Below are positions 57,950-64,000 of a stretch of DNA of 64,000 bases, in pieces. This DNA is from Rhodeus uyekii (taxonomy: Eukaryota; Chordata; Actinopteri; Cypriniformes; Acheilognathidae), in assembly GCA_037043235.1 (NCBI GenBank), contig JAWRVZ010000042.1, forward strand, positions 852,501 to 916,500, in the 5' to 3' direction. Both the position numbers and the translations under genes were made by a program. The notes under the pieces were generated by a model. That model worked only from the letters and a program-made list of their open reading frames with translations, had not been told where the DNA came from and made no database searches. Numbering within the stretch: position 1 is the stretch's first letter; each line of letters begins with the position of its first letter.

Positions 57950-58358
57950 AGGGTGCTCTGATCAGGATTTTTGGGTCTGGAAGCAGTATTGGTCGATACT
58001 GATCACCAAAATCAATAATAAGCCAACTTTTCCTGACAAAATAAGTTTAAAAAAATTTGTTTTAAAGTAAAGTATCACAAATTGCCAACTCTTTGGAATG
58101 AAGTAAAGAAATGTGTACAGCTCTTGCTGTCATTGCTGTGGGGTTGCTGTCATTACAATATCCCTGCTCCCTGATTTATTGTCATTTTCACACACCTGGT
58201 AGAACTCCCAGACCAGTCAATGTGGTGAAGCAAGTTAAGCTGCACATAGAAAAACAGTATTTCGAGTTTTGCATCATCTGATCAGCCTTTATAGACCACC
58301 AAGCAAACTATATAAAGCTATTACCGGCCGGTAACTATCCAATCGATCGGAGAACCCT
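57950..58358. mobile_element. hAT-like non-autonomous element with decayed 8-bp duplication
   Basis: The left end AGGGTGCTCTGATCAGGATT and the complement of the right end AGGGTTCTCCGATCGATTGG form imperfect inverted repeats. The flanks TCTGAGTA (57942-57949) and TATGAGTG (58359-58366) agree at six of eight positions, consistent with an old 8-bp duplication. The interior has GTCGATACTGATCACCAAAA, typical of a fish hAT family. Confidence 0.65.
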
Positions 58359-58385
58359 TATGAGTGATGTTTATCATTAACTTAA

Positions 58386-59466
58386 AAGGGGTCATGAACA
58401 GATTTTTTTTTTCCTGAGGTGCACGTATAATGTTAACATGATTTTACATCAAAAATTGTCATAGCATATAGAAATTAAAAGCATTTATCTCCTACCCTGA
58501 TTTGAACGCTTTGATGTCTCACAGCAGACCACCCCCTACAAACAGTGTAAACGCCCACTACTGTGATTCGATGACATCTTTGCATATGAAATGGATGTGC
58601 TTACATCTTGAATACTTTTACTGCATTTTACTATTACAGCTGTAAACGATTTAGATCTATTCCCATCACATGAAAGATTGCATCAATGATTGCAGCCGAT
58701 GACAGCCTGTTGATCACGGGAATTCAGTGATCTCATCGTTGCACTTTCGTGAATGCTTTCACCATAAATAACAATGCAAACATGTAAATACAGCAGGTGG
58801 GAGTGGTACATAACGGGAGTTTTGTCAAGCGTACAGATAAATTAAAAATGCATAAATACTCAGTACTTATCAAACGATCAGTGATAACAGAGCAATAGTG
58901 ACCACGTAATAAAATCAGTTACACTTTTGTGGTGCGACATTACTATCAGATCCAATATAGTCGCCACAGCATCATCTTTTAGTTTCGGTCTTTCTGTAAA
59001 TCCTGCATTGAATTTCTTATTGCACATCAAGTTCTTCTTGATGTGCTCTGGAACTTCATTAAAAATAAAGTTCATCCACTCTTTCTTAATGTTGGGATCA
59101 GAAGGAAAGCAATGCAAAGCCTTTTTTTCCCACCGTCTTTATCATTGGAGCCGTCTTTATCATTTGGTTTTTGTGAATACTTGCATTTGCCTTTCTTGCT
59201 ATTTACCAACTACATGTTTGAATCCATGGCTGGGGTAGTGGTGTAGAAGCATGCATTGATCTTCTGCGGTGGCGGGGTTTAACCACACTATTGTGTAGTA
59301 AAGTGGCACATTCCAACTTATTTTGCCAGATTGGCTTCAAAATAAGCTGTTTTTAGACTACAGAGAAAGTTTTGAGTTCTGAAACTTACAGGATGTTTTA
59401 TAGTACAATGACCTCTTAAATGTCAAAAGATCGAGGACATTTTGATTTCTCAATTCATGTCCCCTT
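58386..59466 (-). mobile_element. Kolobok-like DNA element with THAP remnant
   Basis: The left end AAGGGGTCATGAAC follows a TTAA (58382-58385). The complement of the right end reads AAGGGGACATGAAT, so the ends are inverted repeats with two mismatches. Kolobok elements insert at TTAA and encode THAP-type DNA-binding domains, and a THAP-like remnant lies inside on the - strand. The TTAA on the right is not preserved. Placement in Kolobok rather than another THAP-bearing family is an inference. Confidence 0.5.
58878..59117 (-). pseudogene. THAP domain remnant
   Basis: A 79-codon - strand frame starts MHCFPSDPNIKKEWMNFIFN and continues EVPEHIKKNLMCNKKFNAGF and LKDDAVATILDL. THAP zinc fingers (C2CH) have an FP..P...W core and end in AVPTIF; the AVATIL here is that tail. 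The first Cys pair is missing or out of frame, and the second C-H pair seems to be deleted between MCNKK and FNAGF. It cannot fold as an intact THAP finger. Confidence 0.6.
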
Positions 59467-62400
59467 CGCTCCAAATTCTTCCAAAACGTTCTTGGATTTG
59501 ATAGCTGTGTCATTTTATTTCTCCCGGAGGAATTTTAGAAGAAAAATTGAGACTGATTCTTAACTGAAGCTTGAAAACATTAGAAAGCATTACAAACTGT
59601 TTTTCCGATGAGAAGAGATAGTAAGGTGAGGGTTCACACAATTGACCTTTTGTACGGCATGTGCTCTGTGTGCCCTCTCGCCGGTACAAGAACATGATGA
59701 TGCTTTCGGCGAGACCTTTCAGCGTAATGAGAGCTGATACACCTTTTATTTACTCCACTCTAATCTGTTTGAGGTTTGTTAGTTGCGTACACACAGACAG
59801 CAGCACTCCGATATAATGAGCTCTTTGTCTGGGTGTGTGCGGGGCGTCCACCTATGAGCCAGAGGGTGATGCCAACAGCATCTTCTTCGGTGACTCATCT
59901 GCCTGCCGTGCTGTCTGTGTATCAAAGCAGCACATATCTGACCTCTGACCTGAAAGTGCTGGGCCCAGCTTTCTGCACAGCCATCCTGCCTTCTCAGCAT
60001 GCAGTGTATTTAGTCAAATTAACTACGGCTCCACTTGACAACATCAGTTTGGACTTGACAAAATTACTTTGGACTTGCAACAGGATACTGTTTGAATTTA
60101 TTCTCTAGGGCTGCTATTTAAGTCATGTAGCTTTCGAAGTTACTTTCCCACAAATCATAAATGGCTTATGGTTAAACTAATGAATTATATTACGTGATGG
60201 AAGAATAATTTGTTCCAGTAGGACATCTCCTTCTTACCTCGTGGTAAGATCCCAGTAACACATGTCTTCTCGTTGCTTATTACTTCAATTTAACAGAAGA
60301 AATTATAATTTTGTGGTGTCAGAAAAAGAGAAATATTGGTTGCTCAAACCTGTCATCTCAATATTTAGCATATTACACTTCTGGCAAGCTTTGTAGCCAT
60401 TGAAATGAAATTCTAATGTCAGCACTCACAATTAGTTTATTATGATTAATAAGAAGTTGCTTTTCCATGATTATCTAATTAACGCCACTGACTCTGTAAA
60501 GTCAAGGATGCAAATAAGTTTCCCACTGGTAATTATGACATTGTGGTGGTGTTCATGTACACTCATCTCATAAATATGATAATTCCAACATGACTGGAAG
60601 AGAGTATAGAATGCATAGTGTGTGTGCCTGAATCAACACTCACAAACACACAAGTTCAATTACGTGGATCTTTGTGTTGACTAGGAATTGGACAGGTCTG
60701 GTTCTCTTGTTGTATTCCTTTTTAAAATTCATCAAAATCTCTGATAGCCCCCCTCCACACTTGGCCTTTATGCAAACCATGCCAAGATCCCCATGGGATC
60801 CTTCATGCTCTAGTGCTGCTCCATGCATTATGTAATGCCACGTTTACCGTCGCATCAACAGGCACATTCACAAAGAGGAAGCAGGTGCTTAAGTGTTGTG
60901 CTGATGTTCGGCACCAGGAAAATTGAATTTTATGTCTGCATGTGATTCTTGGTGTGATAAAGCGCCTCTCGATAGATTTACCAATGGATCTAAACAAAAA
61001 TAGGGTATTATTTTTAAATAGTGCATATTACAGTTTAATAGGTTAAAGAGAAGGTGGAAAATGGTACTTTTTGGTGTAAGAAATCAACTAGAATTGGACT
61101 CCAATGGGAAAATCCAGGAGGGAAAATATTAAAATGAAAGAGTGCACTCTTGCAGTGTTGCCATGTCTACACATTATATGTGTTTTTGGGCTTGACTCAT
61201 AAAGCAATTGAGTTTACAGAGTTATTAACATGAGCAGGTGCGGGTTGCAATATTTTAATATTTTCAGCATTTTGAATTATTTTTTTCTTTTCTGGTTTAT
61301 GAGCTTGTTCTTGTCTTTCTAGCAAGATCTGGAAACACAAATGAAAGTCAAGGCTCACACTGCTTATTTCCGCACATAAGCTTCTGAAGCACATAAAAAT
61401 GTTTCATTGACAACTAGAAGTTCAGTTTGTTTCTGTACACATTGCATAGAATTGTTGTTACTATAGCAGCATTTTTCAGGAGTTAATTCAGTTGAATGAA
61501 GAGAAGAATAAGGTTGTAAATTACTGAACTGTGTGCGTGTGTGTGTGTGTGCACTAAAAAGTGAACTGACAACCGAATTTTGCTGCAGTACGTATGTGGC
61601 CTATATAAAATGGCTCTCAGTTTTCTGGCTCCTCAGGCAGGGCTATATTTGAATTCATTCTTAACTTTCTCTGCAGGCCTCAAATGCTAACAAGCCTTGG
61701 AAATGTAGTGAAATTTGGTGTTCAGCAGAGATTGTTTGCTCAAATGCGGTGGGGAGTTTCTGGGGGCCCTCAGCAGACACGTCTTCCATCGCAGTGTTTT
61801 AAGGTATTAATTTTCTCCAGACGTTCTTTCCTAGATGCTGCTGATTTGAGAACAAAGGGGAATTAGCTGCAAACCTCCTCCACCCCATTGAACTGTGACA
61901 AAATAAATGTGACACTGATCTCTCGAGGTACTTCCTTATATCCTTTGTCAGCAATGTTCTATAGCTACTAAAACGAGTGTTTTTATGGATGAGTAAATAT
62001 AAACATGTTAGTGTTTTTGTTGGTTATGTAAAAGTGAAGTGGAAATCTGTGAAGAGTCATTCTTCTTTCTCATCTTACTCTCTGTAATCTCATTTATTGG
62101 CGATAACATCAGACCCCACCTCTTCTTCATGTGTTCTCCATAGATAAGCCACGTGTTGTGAATATAGATGTCACAGCGCCATCTGTTGAAAAATATATGC
62201 ATTAGCATGTCATGCCGTCCAAATGCTCCTTCAAACACTTAAGCAGAGACTTAAGCATTCACACTGGAAAAAAAATACATAACTGTTCAATGAGTGATGA
62301 TGTGCAGTTAGAAAATAATTACTGCAAAGTAAATCCTCCTGTACTCATGGCGAAGAGGTTTATTTTGCAATAATGTCCACCTGACTGTGTTATCCTTCTT

Positions 62401-63580
62401 ATTAAATGCCCACTTGGCAAATAAAAAAAAATGCTTGTGAGAGGAACGCGACAGTGATAATGGTGTGTGTGTGTGTGTGTGTATATCCGTCCCACTGTGC
62501 TCATAAGATGTGATGTGTTTGTCATTGGCCATGATAAGCATCACCTGCATCTCCTAAATCCTGCTTGATCAGTTCCTGTAGTAAATTGGTGGTTAGCAAA
62601 ACAACCATTCCACCCAATCAAAGCACATTCTCACAGTCCAAACATGGTGCATGTGATTTATCTGCATCTTGGCACATTTAAATCATTGATCGACACTTGG
62701 CCACGGTCACCATGTCAGTGCAAGAGCAACGGGCAGATCGATTTTTATTCCACCCACTAGATGTTTGACTGGGTTTTGACACGAGACTCTTCGGCTCCTC
62801 TCATCCCGTTTTAATCAGGAGCTTTTGTGTGGTGATTCAAAGGATCAATAGAAAGCCACCCAGGAGCTGATGTTTGCTCTGTGACAGTAAAAATGGAGGT
62901 TGATTTTTGTTGCCGGTACTTTCCGAAGCCTCTTTTTGACTTGCGAGACTTTCTTTTGAGTCATGGTCCCTCTTTATGTAGAATCTCTTGAGTTTCTGAC
63001 AGATGATAATCAACACTGAGCCTTTAAGATGCACAGAGAAGAAGCTGTGTGAATTTTTTGCTGTGAAGGGATCAGCTATGCATTCATAGGCCCTCGAGGT
63101 GCTGTAAATATTGCCTGCCTCAAAAAAAAAGATGAGGAGAAATGAGAGCAATATAATGAATGTTACTTATAACTCAAAGAAACCTCTTAAATATTAACCA
63201 GCCCTACAGTGCAGCCCAAACATCACCATCCTTAAGAACTTCAGAGAAAAATGGGAATGTGTCATTTTGAATGACAAAAATAAAGCAGCACTTGCTTACT
63301 ATTTTGAATGCCAATCAGCGTGATCACTTTCTTCAATCCAATCAATTTCCTCATGAAAATATTCATTGCATTTGAAAAGTATAACAGTCCTCTCATCTTG
63401 ACATCTTTTTTCATCACTTTTTTTAATCTCATGCACGACTCGTTTGTTAAGCTGAACAGCCATTCAATCTCTCGCACCAGAATGCTGAAGCAGCTGCGCA
63501 AACGCAAACTAAACATGAGCTTCTGTAAATTTTGGTTAAGTTTAAAATTGCTAAACATAAGACCTTTATCGCTCTACTTA
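59467..63580. other. Unique sequence, no gene recognised
   Basis: Short (TG)n tracts at about 61530-61550 and 62463-62481. No supported gene. Confidence 0.4.
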
Positions 63581-63727
63581 CAGTGGAATACGGTTATCTC
63601 GACAGCCTTGGGGGTCACCGAAAAGAAAATGCTAAGACAAATAGGGAGTTTGGCGGTTCCACTTCAAAAACGTCGATATAACTAGGTTGGCGAGTTAACT
63701 GTGAGTCGAGATAAGTGAACTCCACTG
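63581..63727. mobile_element. pogo/Tigger-like MITE
   Basis: The left end CAGTGGAATACGGTTATCTC and the complement of the right end CAGTGGAGTTCACTTATCTC share both edges of a roughly 23-bp inverted repeat (CAGTGGA and TATCTCGAC). TA flanks both sides (63579-63580 and 63728-63729). Length is 147 bp, with no coding capacity. The ends and TA target fit the pogo/Tigger branch of Tc1/mariner. Confidence 0.7.
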
Positions 63728-63729
63728 TA

Positions 63730-64000
63730 CTTTTGTCAAAATACCAAACAGAGTTGCTAAAACAACCTTTGATGTCGACCACACAGGGTATAGTAAGTGT
63801 GTCCACCATGCCAAATATGAGATTATGCAGTTAGCTGTGTTTGATCATTTGTATTTGGCTTCTTTTTTTTCCAGTTGTTTTGAGTCTGCAACTGATTGTT
63901 GAGTTGTGAACCTCTAGTCAAGAATCACTGATATATTGTGTTCATGCACTGCAGGAGCGAGGGTTGTATTTCATAGGCAGTTTGGACATGGTTGAAGTGG
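63730..64000. other. Unique sequence to window end
   Basis: Nothing recognised. Confidence 0.5.

Overview
The window looks like teleost fish DNA, most likely a cyprinid (carp, goldfish or zebrafish relative). The basis is the mix of interspersed repeats: DIRS1-like tyrosine-recombinase retroelements, a fish Tc1 copy, tRNA-derived SINEs with the usual fish tail, short hAT and Kolobok-like non-autonomous transposons, a Gypsy-type solo LTR, and long (GT)n/(AT)n tracts in AT-rich DNA. I recognised no host protein-coding exon and no convincing functional RNA gene. The window reads as an intergenic or intronic stretch colonised by mobile elements.

Layout. 1-2523: 3' half of a DIRS1-like element on the + strand (end of RT/RNase H, an intact tyrosine recombinase, a 3' non-coding part and terminal inverted repeats). 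2578-4562: a MITE, a decayed repeat, and an isolated 56-bp copy of part of the DIRS recombinase gene next to a perfect hairpin. 5355-10027: a second DIRS-related element, read on the - strand, made of repeated modules: decayed gag-like pieces with CxxC motifs, two copies of a roughly 0.8-kb unit, and a conserved stem-loop seen three times. 10639-10784: a long microsatellite. 12190-13331: a dead Tc1 transposon. 15809-16593: a nested repeat. 17027-17197: a SINE.

18602-22573 is the most striking object. It is a complete, very young LTR element on the - strand: two 300-bp LTRs that I read as identical, flanked by a 5-bp CCTAC duplication. Instead of pol it carries a short gag-like domain followed by coding minisatellites: 17 copies of 33 bp, then 86 consecutive identical copies of 15 bp, then a Pro/Glu-rich GC-rich repeat that runs to the 3' LTR. 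It has no visible protease, RT or integrase, so it must be non-autonomous.

22579-41850 is mostly unique AT-rich DNA with scattered MITEs, a SINE, a Tigger-like remnant and a Gypsy-type solo LTR. 41876-43657 is a third DIRS element, internally deleted, with a 31-C run and a 104-bp tandem duplication in its RNase H part. From 43658 to the end the DNA is mainly unique, with two hAT-type elements bounded by 8-bp duplications (one exact, one decayed), a Kolobok-like element with a THAP remnant, and a pogo/Tigger-like MITE. The elements do not form a pathway. The functional logic is that of autonomous and non-autonomous transposon copies at different stages of decay.
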